A stretch of 64,000 nucleotides of DNA from Paraphysoderma sedebokerense. Its lineage: Eukaryota > Blastocladiomycota > Physodermatomycetes > Physodermatales > Physodermataceae. The notes beneath the pieces are model-generated. The model was given only the letters and a program-made list of their open reading frames with translations, made no database searches and had not been told where the DNA came from. The stretch is from the NCBI GenBank assembly GCA_025602915.1, contig JAHLJZ010000037.1, positions 124,001-188,000 of the forward strand, read 5' to 3'. Positions within the stretch are counted from its first letter, which is position 1. The number at the start of each line of letters is the position of its first letter. The translations under genes and the position numbers were made by a program. Below are positions 63,792 through 64,000 of this stretch, one piece after another.

Positions 63792-64000
63792 ATGGTCTCT
63801 CTCTTGAAACACATCCTCGGCGTCACCCTGCTATGTTGCTTCTACTTAACGCATACGACAATATCAGCCAACATTCCTTCCCCATACTATCTGGAGTTAC
63901 AAATTACGCAGACTATTCCCTCTGATGCTGTCATTGTCGATTCCGCTGCCAACGACACCCACATCGCCATTCTTGACAGTTACTATGTTTTGCGAGTATA
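63792..64000 (+). CDS. giant membrane receptor/adhesin, copy C, 5' end only
   Basis: Third member of the array, cut by the window end after about 69 codons. MVSLLKHILGVTLLCCFYL is a signal peptide, followed by TISANIPSPYYLEL and SDAVIVDSAANDTHIAILDS, closer to copy B (ISANIPSPYYLTL, SDAVIVDSATNSSHIAILDS) than to copy A. Start-to-start spacing in the array is 8,113 and 8,056 bp. Whether this copy is whole cannot be seen. Confidence 0.88.
   Translation, partial: MVSLLKHILGVTLLCCFYLTHTTISANIPSPYYLELQITQTIPSDAVIVDSAANDTHIAILDSYYVLRV

Overview
This is a stretch of a small-intron eukaryotic nuclear genome. Nearly every gene is cut by GT-AG introns of about 50-120 nt, and most gaps between genes are 100-800 bp. 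The best fit is an early-diverging, flagellated (chytrid-like) fungus. The stress MAP kinase at 36.5-38.4 kb carries hallmark fungal Hog1 sequence (TGY activation loop, [25 protein letters not shown]). A dynein-arm assembly factor (DNAAF4) implies a motile flagellum, which ordinary mould and yeast fungi lack. The taxonomic call is inference; no rRNA or other marker lies in the window.

Layout. 0-6.5 kb, plus strand: the 3' part of a tRNA isopentenyltransferase (TRIT1/MOD5), a TUG/ASPSCR1-like UBX protein, and DNAAF4. 6.6-20.0 kb, minus strand: METTL4-type adenine methyltransferase, mitochondrial elongation factor G1, the Cdc48 cofactor PLAA/Doa1, and an IQGAP scaffold. 20.0-26.9 kb: a 6.9-kb stretch with no recognisable gene, holding one well-preserved miniature inverted-repeat DNA transposon. 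26.9-46.8 kb: a dense mixed-strand block with a G-protein alpha subunit, a mitochondrial carrier, eIF6, a small unknown tail-anchored protein, TRAPPC4, Rab8/Sec4, an MPV17/Sym1 channel, Hog1, TMEM222/RTE1, complex I NDUFA9, MRE11 and TXNDC17/TRP14. 47.6-64.0 kb: a head-to-tail array of three giant receptor-like genes, the third cut by the window end.

The array is the most unusual part. Each unit encodes a signal peptide, a beta-propeller-like region, two IPT/TIG domains, several cadherin-like (tandem-95 type) repeats, a cysteine-rich ephrin-receptor-like segment and a multi-pass membrane domain with a coiled cytoplasmic tail. Copy A is 14 exons long and open except for one extra base; copy B has a stop and at least six frame breaks. 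A and B share a 149-nt run of perfect identity inside much more diverged sequence, which suggests gene conversion. Copy A also starts its first intron with GC where copy B has GT.

Most other genes are conserved housekeeping functions (translation, trafficking, respiration, DNA repair, signalling) with no sign of shared pathway. Six promoters contain a CACGTGA E-box-like palindrome close to the start codon, which may be a common regulatory element of this genome. No retroviral or other virus-like element, CRISPR array, tRNA or rRNA was recognised.
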